Source of the DNA: DATNNN01 sp035601815
GTDB lineage: Bacteria; Pseudomonadota; Alphaproteobacteria; Rhizobiales; Xanthobacteraceae
Direction of reading: 5' to 3'
Length of the DNA: 15,008 nt
Assembly (NCBI GenBank): GCA_035601815.1
Contig: DATNNN010000190.1
Span: 1-15,008 of the forward strand
The first letter of the stretch is position 1; each line of letters opens with the position of its first letter. Positions 1 to 6,689 of this stretch are shown here, piece after piece. The notes beneath the pieces were generated by a model. The model was not told the origin of the DNA, made no database searches, and saw only the letters and a list, made by a program, of their open reading frames with translations. A program made the position numbers and the translations under genes.

Positions 1-430
1 GCAAGCGGCGCTCATCAAGAACGACAGCAAGATGGTGCTGCCGTATGCCAAGGACCTGCCCATCGCCTTCACCGACGTGCGCGACACCGGCGCGGTCGGC
101 GCGCGCATTCTCATCGATCCGGCGCCGCACGCGGGCAAGACCTACGCGTTCACCGGCAAGCTTTCGAGCTACGGTGAGTTCGCCGATGTCTTTTCCGCGG
201 TGCTGGGCAAGAAGATCACCTATGTCGAAGCGACCTTCGAGCAGGCGGCGCAGGCGCTCAAAGGACGCGGGCTGCCGGACTGGCTGGTGACCCATCTGAT
301 TTCGATCGCGAAGGCCGCGGCCAAGGGCGCGTTCGGCAACGAGAACACGGGCCCGATCGAGGAGTTCGTGCACCGCAAGCCGATCACGACCAAGCAATTC
401 GTCGAGGACTTCAAGGCCGCGTTCAGCTGA
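1..430 (+). CDS. NmrA-like NAD(P)-binding (atypical SDR) protein, C-terminal part
   Basis: This is the 3' end of a gene that begins before the window; the first whole codon is at base 2 and about 142 residues are visible, ending in TGA at 428-430. The pattern matches the C-terminal half of NmrA/atypical short-chain dehydrogenase proteins: a PIAFTDVRDTGAVGARIL stretch, then GKTYAFTGKLSSYGEFADVF, LGKKITYV, and a helical end close to HRKPITTKQFVEDF. In this family such segments follow the N-terminal NAD(P)-binding Rossmann fold, which is not in the window, so the glycine-rich nucleotide motif cannot be checked. Members act as NAD(P)H sensors or as quinone or other oxidoreductases; the substrate cannot be told from this part. 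The neighbouring genes downstream are on the opposite strand, so it ends its own transcription unit. The family call is good and the specific function is unknown. Confidence 0.85.
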   Translation, partial: QAALIKNDSKMVLPYAKDLPIAFTDVRDTGAVGARILIDPAPHAGKTYAFTGKLSSYGEFADVFSAVLGKKITYVEATFEQAAQALKGRGLPDWLVTHLISIAKAAAKGAFGNENTGPIEEFVHRKPITTKQFVEDFKAAFS

Positions 431-484
431 AGACTTTTCCGATATTAGGGCGCAAACGCCACAAGCCTTATTTCTAGACTATGC

Positions 485-676
485 CTATGTCTGTTTTCGC
501 GCTTGGCCAATAGCACCAACGACAGCATCCGCGTTCAGATCAACTGCCACCCAATGATTCTCATCAAATTCGAGTCGAGCGCCCCCGGTTTGGGTTGGGT
601 GGATCGCACGGACTAGATCGAGATTTACGTAGCAGCCTGGAAAGTTGCCGATTTTCACTGAAACGAATCTAGCCAT
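485..676 (-). CDS. small protein of unknown function (63 aa)
   Basis: I do not recognise this gene by name. It is supported by a strong ribosome-binding site on the minus strand (GGGAGGG at 687-681, four bases before the ATG at 676-674) and a TAG stop at 487-485. The product is a 63-residue soluble protein with no membrane segment. It looks like a short beta-rich fold followed by a helix: a CYVNLDLVRAIHP strand, a GARLEF strand, an acidic turn, a WVAVDL strand, then a C-terminal helix. The layout, in which a residue-rich strand pair carries an N-x-D-L-V-x-x-I signature, recalls FlbD/YlzI-like small proteins, but this is only a resemblance. By hand count about 51% of its bases are G or C (98 of 192), far below its neighbours, which suggests recent acquisition or an unusual gene. 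It lies between the NmrA-like and DoxX genes. Confidence 0.6.
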   Translation of the reverse strand: MARFVSVKIGNFPGCYVNLDLVRAIHPTQTGGARLEFDENHWVAVDLNADAVVGAIGQARKQT

Positions 677-718
677 TGAGCCCTCCCGCGTGAAAAACGA
701 TGGGCGAGACTAGAACAG

Positions 719-1093
719 TCATCCGTGCATCGCCACCGCGGCGCAGCAGATCGCCCAGAACACCGGATATTCCATTCCGCCGATGTTCCACAGCCACTTG
801 CCACCCGACACGCGATAGACGCCGGCCGCGGCGACGAGCAGGTGGATCGTCGCGATTGCCGCGACGTACGGCAGGTAGATCGCGAAGATCAGGCCGATCG
901 CCAGCACCGTTTCGATGGCGCCCGCGAGGTACATCCAGAATGCCGGCGGCTTGAACCTCGCCGCGACGAAGAAGCCAAGCGCGGCGGGCTCGAAGAACTT
1001 GCCGTAGATATGCGGAATGAAAAATAGTCCGCAGATGAGACGCAGGATGTTGAACGGATCGGTGAGAGTAAAATTTTGCGCGAAGCTCGACAT
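719..1093 (-). CDS. DoxX family membrane protein
   Basis: The product has 124 residues with about four membrane helices (roughly 14-30, 50-70, 72-92 and 108-122), the size and layout of DoxX/YphA-type proteins. The N-terminal NILRLICGLFFIPHIYGKFF and the AGAIETVLAIGLI region fit the family. DoxX proteins sit in the inner membrane and are linked to redox or thiol stress handling; the biochemical role of this branch is unsettled. The frame stays open to 1249, but the ATG at 1093-1091 is chosen because an AGGGGGG ribosome-binding site (1106-1100) lies seven bases ahead and the residues further upstream are arginine-rich low-complexity sequence. It lies 70 bases downstream of the glutathionyl-hydroquinone reductase gene on the same strand, echoing yqjF-yqjG of E. 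coli, and may also have its own promoter. Confidence 0.87.
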   Translation of the reverse strand: MSSFAQNFTLTDPFNILRLICGLFFIPHIYGKFFEPAALGFFVAARFKPPAFWMYLAGAIETVLAIGLIFAIYLPYVAAIATIHLLVAAAGVYRVSGGKWLWNIGGMEYPVFWAICCAAVAMHG

Positions 1094-1110
1094 GTGGTTC
1101 CCCCCTGTCG

Positions 1111-1138
1111 ATTGTCTTGCAATCGCTCGCCCGGTCAA
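1111..1138 (-). promoter_or_regulatory. possible sigma70-type promoter of the DoxX gene
   Basis: On the minus strand TTGACC (1138-1133) is followed after 16 bases by GACAAT (1116-1111), five of six and four of six matches to the -35 and -10 consensus. It lies in the 70-base gap ahead of the DoxX gene. A start site near 1106-1104 would give a very short leader that only just keeps the ribosome-binding site, so this is tentative. The gene may instead be read through from the reductase gene upstream. Confidence 0.3.
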
Positions 1139-1163
1139 GGCCGGCGATGACAACGACGAACGA

Positions 1164-2165
1164 TCAGGCGGTAACCGCTTCCCTCGCCGCCGGCGAGCGC
1201 GCCCGATCGTGCGGCGCGTCGTAATCGAGCGCCGGCCCGCGCGGCACAATGCCGGTCGGGTTGATCGAGCGGTGGCTCGCGTAATAGTGCGTCTTGATGT
1301 GGTCGAAGCTCACCGTGTGCCTGACGCCCGGCCATTGGTAGAGCTCGCGCAGATAGTTCGACAGGTTCGCGTAGTCGGCGATGCGGCGGAGGTTGCACTT
1401 GAAGTGGCTGTAGTAGACCGCGTCGAAGCGCACGAGCGTGGTGAACAGCCGCCAGTCGGCCTCGGTGATGCGCTCGCCCGCGAGGTAGCGGTGGGTGCCG
1501 AGATGCCGCTCGATCTCGTCGAGCGCGATGAAGAGATGGCGGAAGGCCTCGTCGTAGGCCGCCTGCGTCGTGGCGAAGCCCGCGCGATAGACGCCGTTGT
1601 TCACGTTCTTGTAGACGAAGGCGTTGATGCGATCGATCTCGGCGCGCAGCGGCGCGGGGTAATAGTCTTCCTGCGCGTCGGTGAACGCATCGAACGCGGA
1701 ATTCAGCATGCGGATGATCTCGGACGACTCGTTGTTGACGATCGTCTTCTTCTCCTTGTCCCACAGCACCGGCACGGTGACGCGGCCGGTGAACTTGGGA
1801 TCGGTCATGAGGTAAATCTCGCGCAGCCATTCCTTGCCGTTGACGAAATCGGGGATCGCCGCCGGCGCGTCGGAGAAGCGCCAGCCGCCTTCGCGCATCA
1901 CCGGATCGACGATGGAAAGCGAAATCGCGTCCTCGAGCTTCTTCAGCTTGCGGAAGATGAGCGTGCGGTGCGCCCACGGGCAGGCGAGCGAAATGTAGAG
2001 GTGATAGCGGCCGGGCGCGGCGGCAAAACCGCCTTCGCCGCTCGGCCCCAGCGCGCCGTCGGGCGTGATCCAGTTATGGAAGCGGGTCGGCTCGCGCTGA
2101 AAGCGGCCGCCGGAGGTCGTGTCGTAGCCGCGCTCCTGCCAGACGCCGTCGACGAGCATTCCCAT
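1164..2165 (-). CDS. glutathionyl-hydroquinone reductase (Xi-class GST, YqjG/EcfG family)
   Basis: The 333-residue product matches the Xi class of glutathione transferases, which reduce glutathionyl-hydroquinones to free hydroquinones plus disulfide using a cysteine thiol, in the cytoplasm. The catalytic ACPWAHR motif is present with the nucleophile at Cys62. The long N-terminal extension (GRYHLYISLACPWAHRT preceded by NWITPDG) and the C-terminal all-helical domain with DEAFRHLF, RYLAGERITEADWRLFTTLVRFD and the late DHIKTHYYASH stretch are typical, and E. coli YqjG is of similar length. The ATG at 2165-2163 is chosen because an AAAGGA ribosome-binding site precedes it by six bases; a second ATG two codons on (2159) is possible. 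An open frame continues to 2363 but runs into the divergent gene. Its downstream partner is a DoxX gene, as in E. coli. It is transcribed away from the GNAT gene. Confidence 0.95.
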   Translation of the reverse strand: MGMLVDGVWQERGYDTTSGGRFQREPTRFHNWITPDGALGPSGEGGFAAAPGRYHLYISLACPWAHRTLIFRKLKKLEDAISLSIVDPVMREGGWRFSDAPAAIPDFVNGKEWLREIYLMTDPKFTGRVTVPVLWDKEKKTIVNNESSEIIRMLNSAFDAFTDAQEDYYPAPLRAEIDRINAFVYKNVNNGVYRAGFATTQAAYDEAFRHLFIALDEIERHLGTHRYLAGERITEADWRLFTTLVRFDAVYYSHFKCNLRRIADYANLSNYLRELYQWPGVRHTVSFDHIKTHYYASHRSINPTGIVPRGPALDYDAPHDRARSPAAREAVTA

Positions 2166-2184
2166 TCTGCATCCTTTCAGCCGA

Positions 2185-2203
2185 GCCTCCCATGTGGGGA
2201 GGC
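2185..2203. repeat. perfect inverted repeat in the divergent intergenic region
   Basis: GCCTCCC (2185-2191) and GGGAGGC (2197-2203) are exact reverse complements separated by ATGTG. The element sits about 20 bases upstream of the reductase start codon and about 84 bases upstream of the preferred acetyltransferase start. It could be an operator, a leader hairpin on the reductase mRNA, or one copy of a dispersed palindromic element. It is not followed by a T run on either strand, so it is not an ordinary intrinsic terminator. Confidence 0.55.
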
Positions 2204-2286
2204 CGGGTCGCGAAGGGAAGTGTTGCCGCGATTGGACCGGCTCGCCCGCGCGTGGTATGCGGCGCGCGCTTTTCGCGGGGCTCTCA

Positions 2287-2811
2287 GTGAGCGACATCTC
2301 TCCCACCATTGCGGTCGAGCGGCCGGCCGACGCGCCGGCGATCGAGAAGCTGTACGAGCGCACCTTCGGCCCCGGGCGCTTCGCGCGCAGCGCCTACCGG
2401 CTGCGCGAGAAGAACGCCCACCGGCGGGAGCTCTCGTTCACGGCGCGGGTGGGCACGCTCCTGGTCGGCTCGGTGCGGCTCACCCCGGTGCGCATCGGTA
2501 CCACGCCGGCGCTCCTGCTCGGGCCGCTCACGGTGGAACCGCCGTTCCGCGGCCACGGCATCGGCTCGAAGCTGATCACGGCGTCGCTCGCCGCCGCCGA
2601 CAAGGCGGGGACGCGGCTCGTGCTGCTCGTCGGCGACGAGCCCTATTACGGGCGCATGGGCTTCAAGAAAATCGCGCGCGGGCGGGTGACCTTGCCGGGG
2701 CCGGTCGATCCCGACCGGCTCTTGGTGGCGGAGCTTGTGGCGGGCGCCTTCGACGGCGTCGAGGGGCCGGTGCGCCGCAGCGTGGCTATCACTGACGCCG
2801 AGAAGCGCTAG
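2287..2811 (+). CDS. GNAT family N-acetyltransferase (YhbS-like)
   Basis: The product (174 residues from the chosen start) is a single GNAT domain. These enzymes transfer an acetyl group from acetyl-CoA to an amine on a small molecule or protein. The acetyl-CoA pyrophosphate loop is visible as RGHGIG (88-93), preceded by the beta-strand LGPLTVEPPF, and the later PYYGRMGFKKI stretch is the usual YhbS-type C-terminal signature. The acceptor substrate cannot be deduced. I prefer the GTG at 2287 because GGGG lies about seven bases ahead and the family fold begins just after it; an in-frame ATG at 2257 would add ten residues (MRRALFAGLS) and has no clear ribosome-binding site. It diverges from the reductase gene and ends in TAG, three bases before an A run and hairpin. 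Confidence 0.9.
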   Translation: MSDISPTIAVERPADAPAIEKLYERTFGPGRFARSAYRLREKNAHRRELSFTARVGTLLVGSVRLTPVRIGTTPALLLGPLTVEPPFRGHGIGSKLITASLAAADKAGTRLVLLVGDEPYYGRMGFKKIARGRVTLPGPVDPDRLLVAELVAGAFDGVEGPVRRSVAITDAEKR

Positions 2812-2814
2812 ACT

Positions 2815-2835
2815 AAAAAAAGCCGCGAGCGCGGC
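2815..2835 (-). terminator. minus-strand intrinsic terminator-like hairpin
   Basis: Read on the minus strand, GCCGC-GCTC-GCGGC (2835-2822) forms a 5-bp GC stem with a 4-base loop and is followed directly by seven T residues (2821-2815). This is the layout of a Rho-independent terminator, but for transcripts moving leftward, and no minus-strand gene lies just to its right. It would block antisense transcription from the lemA region into the acetyltransferase gene. On the plus strand the run is A, so it would not stop the acetyltransferase mRNA. Confidence 0.45.
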
Positions 2836-2867
2836 GCGAGATTCGAGGAAACCGGAGGCTGAACATC

Positions 2868-3437
2868 ATGTCCACCACGACTTGGGTCGTTATCGGCGTC
2901 ATCGTCGTTCTGCTGATCTGGATCGCGTTCATCTACAACGGCCTGGTCGCGCTGAAGCAGCGCGTCAGCCAGTCGTTCGCCGACATCGACGTGCAGCTCA
3001 AGCAGCGCCACGACCTCATCCCCAACCTGGTGGAGACGGTGAAGGGCTACGCGGCGCACGAGCGCGGCACCCTCGACGCGGTGGTCAAGGCGCGCCAGCA
3101 GGCGGTGGCGGCGCAATCGCAGGGACCGGCGGCGCAGGCGCAGGCGGAGAACATGCTCTCCGGCGCGCTGCGCCAACTGTTCGCGCTGTCCGAGGCCTAT
3201 CCCAACCTCAAGGCGAACGAGAACTTCCAGCAGCTGCAGGCCGAGCTCACCGACATCGAGAACAAGATCGCCGCGGCGCGGCGCTTCTTCAACAACGCGG
3301 TGCAGGAATACAACACCGGCATCCAGCAGTTCCCGGCGGTGGTGCTGGCGTCGACGTTGGGCTTCACGCCGCAGCAGTTCTTCGATCTCGGCGACGATCG
3401 CAAGCAGCTCGAGCAGGCGCCGGGCGTGAAGTTCTGA
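2868..3437 (+). CDS. lemA: LemA family membrane-anchored protein
   Basis: The 189-residue product is a full-length LemA protein: a short N-terminus, one membrane helix (about 6-24), then a long helical domain outside the cytoplasm. The hallmark RVSQSFADIDVQLKQRHDLIPNLVETVKGY segment is present (split here as RVSQSFADIDVQLKQ then RHDLIPNLVETVKGY), as are NPNL-like AYPNLKANENFQQLQ and the C-terminal ARRFFNNAVQEYNTGIQQFP. The biochemical role of LemA is not established; the gene often sits beside M48 proteases or MoxR-type genes. The ATG at 2868 has a GGAGG ribosome-binding site nine bases ahead. The M48 protease gene follows after 28 bases on the same strand, so the two are very likely co-transcribed. 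Confidence 0.96.
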   Translation: MSTTTWVVIGVIVVLLIWIAFIYNGLVALKQRVSQSFADIDVQLKQRHDLIPNLVETVKGYAAHERGTLDAVVKARQQAVAAQSQGPAAQAQAENMLSGALRQLFALSEAYPNLKANENFQQLQAELTDIENKIAAARRFFNNAVQEYNTGIQQFPAVVLASTLGFTPQQFFDLGDDRKQLEQAPGVKF

Positions 3438-3465
3438 CGCCGGCGGCCGACGCGCGGCGCCGGCG
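3438..3465 (+). promoter_or_regulatory. hairpin filling the lemA-protease spacer
   Basis: The whole 28-base gap between the lemA stop and the protease start can pair with itself. CGCCGGC (3438-3444) pairs with GCCGGCG (3459-3465), and inside it GCCG (3446-3449) pairs with CGGC (3455-3458), leaving G3445 bulged and an ACGCG loop. No recognisable ribosome-binding site precedes the ATG. The fold would therefore adjoin the start codon and could limit protease translation relative to LemA, or simply reflect GC-rich sequence. Confidence 0.45.
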
Positions 3466-4632
3466 ATGGCCGCCTACGGGCTCTATAGCCACATCCGGGC
3501 GAACCGGATCCGCTCGGCTTTCCTGCTGATCGGGCTGTTCTTCCTTATCTACCTCATGGTGTTCGCAGGCGCCCTGGTGGCCGAGGCGTTCACGCGCGAC
3601 GGCGCCTCGGTCGAGCAGCTGCTGCGCTTCGCCGAGCGGGATTTCCGCCAGGCGCTGCCGTTCGCCACGGTGGGCGCGGCGCTGTGGGTGATCCTCGCCT
3701 ACTACTTCCACCAGTCGCTGATCGACGCCGTCACCGGCGGCGAGGACGTGAGCCGGGCGGCGGAGCCCAGGCTCTACAATCTCCTGGAAAACCTCTGCAT
3801 CTCCCGCGGCATCCCGATGCCGAAGTTGAAAGTCATCGACACCGACGTACTCAACGCCTTCGCCTCGGGCATGAATCAGAGGCAGTATTCGGTGACGGTG
3901 ACGCGGGGGCTCCTCGACAAACTCGACGACAAGGAGGTCGAGGCGGTGCTCGGCCACGAGCTCACACATATCCGCAATGGCGACGTGAAGATGATGGTGA
4001 TCGCCGTGGTGATCGCCGGCGTCATCTCGTTCTTCGCCGAGCTGTTCTTCCGGGTGATGTTCCGCGGCGGGTTCCGCGTGCGCTCGAGCGGCGACCGCAA
4101 GGGCGGGGCGGTGGTGGTGCTCCTGATCGCCGTGGCGCTGGTGGCGCTCGCCTGGCTCCTGTCGATCGTCATCCGCTTCGCGCTGTCGCGCAAGCGCGAG
4201 TACCTCGCCGACGCCGGCTCCGTCGAGCTCACCAAGAACCCCGACGCCATGATCTCGGCGCTGCGCAAGATCGAGGGCCGTGGCGAGCTGCCCGGCTCCA
4301 CCTCGGCGGTGATGGAGATGTGCGTCGACAACCCGCGCGAGGGATTCTCGGACATCTTCGCCACCCACCCGCCGGTGGAAAGCCGCGTCGACGCGCTGGT
4401 GAAGTTCGCCGGCGGCCACGACCCGGGCCCGATCGCGCTGCCGATGCCGAAGGATATGCAGCACGAGGACTCCGACGACGACGAAGGCGACGAGGAGCGG
4501 GAGGAGAGTCCGCGGCCACAGATCCCGCCGCCGGCGCAGGAGAAACCGCCGGCGGACGAGCAGCCGAAACCGTTCGGCCACAGGCAGGGAGGGCCATGGG
4601 GCCCGAAGCCGGGAGGGCCGTCGGGCGGCTAG
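3466..4632 (+). CDS. HtpX-like M48 family membrane zinc metalloprotease
   Basis: The 388-residue product is an M48 (HtpX/Oma1-type) integral membrane endopeptidase. The zinc site is complete: HELTH at 164-168 gives two histidines and the catalytic glutamate, and the EYLAD motif gives the third ligand, Glu245. Membrane helices lie at about 18-38 and 65-82, with further hydrophobic stretches at 174-198 and 214-236. The family degrades misfolded or damaged membrane proteins. Residues 331-388 form an unusual tail: first strongly acidic (DSDDDEGDEE), then rich in proline and glycine. The ATG at 3466 is used because starting at the next methionine would remove most of the first helix, but there is no clear ribosome-binding site and translation may depend on lemA. 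Its TAG stop overlaps, in CTAG, the stop of the convergent membrane-protein gene. Confidence 0.95.
   Translation: MAAYGLYSHIRANRIRSAFLLIGLFFLIYLMVFAGALVAEAFTRDGASVEQLLRFAERDFRQALPFATVGAALWVILAYYFHQSLIDAVTGGEDVSRAAEPRLYNLLENLCISRGIPMPKLKVIDTDVLNAFASGMNQRQYSVTVTRGLLDKLDDKEVEAVLGHELTHIRNGDVKMMVIAVVIAGVISFFAELFFRVMFRGGFRVRSSGDRKGGAVVVLLIAVALVALAWLLSIVIRFALSRKREYLADAGSVELTKNPDAMISALRKIEGRGELPGSTSAVMEMCVDNPREGFSDIFATHPPVESRVDALVKFAGGHDPGPIALPMPKDMQHEDSDDDEGDEEREESPRPQIPPPAQEKPPADEQPKPFGHRQGGPWGPKPGGPSGG
4629..4632. other. shared palindromic stop (CTAG) of convergent genes
   Basis: The plus-strand protease gene ends with TAG at 4630-4632, and the minus-strand membrane-protein gene ends with TAG read from 4631-4629. 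The four bases CTAG thus serve as stop for both. There is no room for a terminator, so the two transcripts probably overlap at their 3' ends. Confidence 0.9.
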
Positions 4633-6689
4633 CGGCCTTCGCGCGCCCAGGCGGCGGCGACGCCGGCCATGAGCAGCAACAGCCCGGAGAGCCCGGCGAA
4701 CACCGGGAACAGCCCGAGGCCGCGCACCACGCTCGCCTCGCGCAGCTTCAAGCCCAGCCAGTCGGGCCCGGCGAAGCGCTCGCCGGAGCGCACGCCCACC
4801 ACGCGCGGGGCCGGGTTGCCGAGTTCGGCGATGCGCCACACGCCGCCGCCGGTGGCGCCCGTCAATGGCGCCAGCACGTCCTTGGTGCTGGTCACCTCGG
4901 CGTACTCAAGCGGGTTGATGGGGCCGACATTGACGAGGGCATTGAGCGTGCCGTCGCTGGCGCGCCAGAGCCCGAGCTCGTCGGCAGCGGTGGCGGCGCG
5001 GAACAGTCCCGGCTCGGCGCGCACGAGGTCGATGCGGCGTGTCGCGCCGGAGGGCGTCGTGACCGTGACGGGCTCGGCGGTCTCCTTCATGGTGCGGCGC
5101 TCGATGGTGAGTTCGGCACCGGCGACGCCGAGGGTCAGCCGCTCCTCTTCCAGTTCCGGCTCCTTCATCAGCCAGTGCGACAGGCGGCGCAGGAGGTCGA
5201 GGTGCGGGCCGCCGCCCTCGAAGCCGCGCGCCCACAGCCAGATGTGATCGGAGAGGAGCAGCGCCACGCGGCCCTCGCCTTGGCGGGCGAGCACGAGCAG
5301 CGGATTTTCGTTAGGCCCGCTCATCACCGCCGTGCCGTTCTCGACGCGGGCGTCGACCGAGCGGAACCAGCGGCTCCAGTGCGGTGGGTCGAATTGCGCG
5401 CCAGGGAGCGAGCGGGTGACGGGATGGCGCTTGCCGTCGTCGGTGAGCTTCGCGGTGAAGGGCTGCTCGGTGGTGCGGCCGGTGGGCTCGGCGGGCAGCA
5501 CGCTTTCGAGCGGCGAGCGGAAGATCGAGTTGGGGCTCGCGTAGTCGGTGCCGGCGGCGACGAGCACGGCGCCGCCGTCGCGCACGTAGCGCACGATGTT
5601 GTCGAAGTAGATCAGCGGCAGCACGCCCTGCTGGGCGTAGCGGTCGAAGATGATCAGGTGAAAGTCCTTGATCTTCTGCTGGAACAGCTCGCGCGTCGGA
5701 AACGCGATCAGCGACAGCTCGTTGATGGGCGTGCCGTCCTGCTTTTCCGGCGGGCGCAGAATGGTGAAATGCACGAGATCGACGTTGGCGTCGGACTTGA
5801 GCAGGTTGCGCCAAGTGCGCTCGCCCGAGTGCGGTTCGCCGGAGACGAGGAGTACGCGCAGCTTCTCGCGCACGCCCTCGATGGTGAGCGCGGCGCGGTT
5901 GTTGAGGGGCGTCAGCTCGCCGTCGAGCGGCGCCGCCTCGATCTCGACGATGTTGGGGCCGGCGTGGGCGAGCTCGATCTGAACCCGCGCCGGCTGGCCG
6001 GCAACCACGTTCGGGCGGGCCACCACCTCGCCGTCGCGGCGCACGGTGACGGCGACGCGAGCGCCGGCAGGCGCGCCCTCGTCCTCGACGCGGAAATCTA
6101 CATTCTGCCGCTGGCCGACGATGCCGAAGCGCGGTGTCGCGGTGAGCACCACGCGACGGTCACGCTCGCCCTCCTTGCCGGTGATCAGCGCGTGCACGGG
6201 AGCGGCGAAGCCGAGGAGCGACGCGGCGGGCACATCGTGGACGCGGCCGTCGGTGACCATGATGGCGCCGGCCACGCGCTCGGGCGGAACGTCGGCGAGC
6301 ACGGCGCCGAGCGCCGCGAACAGGCGCGTGCCGTCGGCGCCGGCTTCGGTGCCGCCGTCCACCAGGCGGACCTCGAGGCCCGGGATCTTGCCGAGGCGCT
6401 CGGTCAGCGCGGTCTTGGCGGCGTCGGTGGCGCTCAAGCGGTCGCCGAAGCGCTGGCTCGGGCTCCTGTCGGTGACGACCGCCACCACCGAGGAGAGCGG
6501 CTCGCGGTCCTCGCGAGTGAACGAGGGGTTGGCCAGCGCGACCAGCGCGAGGCCGATCGCGAGCGCGCGCACGTAGGCGCCGCGGGCGCGCGAAACGATG
6601 GGCAATAGCGTAACGAGCGTTGCCGCCACCGCCGCGGCGATCAGCCAGGGCAGCGAGATCAGAGGCTCGAAGGCGATGCCGAAGTTCAT
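4629..6689 (-). CDS. membrane protein with VWA-like and glutamine-amidotransferase-like regions (MoxR operon, fourth gene)
   Basis: The 686-residue product starts with two membrane helices (about 11-34 and 38-54) and ends with one (about 660-680), so the bulk probably lies outside the cytoplasm. Residues 67-170 look like a von Willebrand A domain: VVTDRSPSQ carries the DxSxS metal site (Asp74, Ser76, Ser78) and AGAIMVTDG the later strand. After a beta-rich linker, residues 275-400 (LRVLLVSGEP, then HLIIFDRY and VRDGGAVLVAAG) resemble the class I glutamine amidotransferase fold. I find no cysteine anywhere in the protein, so it cannot be a glutaminase. Start and stop of the preceding gene overlap as ATGA (6689-6686), which fixes the ATG at 6689 rather than the longer open frame to 6965. 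It is the last gene of the operon and has no terminator before the convergent protease gene. The exact function is unknown. Confidence 0.88.
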   Translation of the reverse strand: MNFGIAFEPLISLPWLIAAAVAATLVTLLPIVSRARGAYVRALAIGLALVALANPSFTREDREPLSSVVAVVTDRSPSQRFGDRLSATDAAKTALTERLGKIPGLEVRLVDGGTEAGADGTRLFAALGAVLADVPPERVAGAIMVTDGRVHDVPAASLLGFAAPVHALITGKEGERDRRVVLTATPRFGIVGQRQNVDFRVEDEGAPAGARVAVTVRRDGEVVARPNVVAGQPARVQIELAHAGPNIVEIEAAPLDGELTPLNNRAALTIEGVREKLRVLLVSGEPHSGERTWRNLLKSDANVDLVHFTILRPPEKQDGTPINELSLIAFPTRELFQQKIKDFHLIIFDRYAQQGVLPLIYFDNIVRYVRDGGAVLVAAGTDYASPNSIFRSPLESVLPAEPTGRTTEQPFTAKLTDDGKRHPVTRSLPGAQFDPPHWSRWFRSVDARVENGTAVMSGPNENPLLVLARQGEGRVALLLSDHIWLWARGFEGGGPHLDLLRRLSHWLMKEPELEEERLTLGVAGAELTIERRTMKETAEPVTVTTPSGATRRIDLVRAEPGLFRAATAADELGLWRASDGTLNALVNVGPINPLEYAEVTSTKDVLAPLTGATGGGVWRIAELGNPAPRVVGVRSGERFAGPDWLGLKLREASVVRGLGLFPVFAGLSGLLLLMAGVAAAWAREGR

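Noticed and set aside
448..475. Possible terminator (GGCG-CAAA-CGCC) after the NmrA-like gene
   Set aside because: The stem is only four base pairs and is not followed directly by a T run.
1094..1249. N-terminal extension of the DoxX gene to 1249
   Set aside because: The extra residues are Arg/Ser-rich, overlap the reductase gene's end, and a strong ribosome-binding site marks the start at 1093.
1017..2795. 592-codon open frame on the plus strand across the reductase gene
   Set aside because: It is antisense to the reductase gene, which has its catalytic motif intact, and overlaps the acetyltransferase gene in another frame; the composition is arginine/valine-rich without domain features.
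3364..4839. 491-codon open frame on the minus strand over the protease gene
   Set aside because: Histidine- and arginine-rich antisense shadow of the M48 coding sequence.
5800..5860. Active glutamine amidotransferase site in the fourth MoxR-operon protein
   Set aside because: There is no cysteine in the protein, so only the fold and not the activity can be proposed.
3684..6608. Very long open frame of 974 codons on the plus strand across the protease and the convergent membrane-protein gene
   Set aside because: It is made of low-complexity Arg/Ala/Gly sequence with no recognisable domain and lies over two well-supported genes; long chance frames are expected at this GC content.
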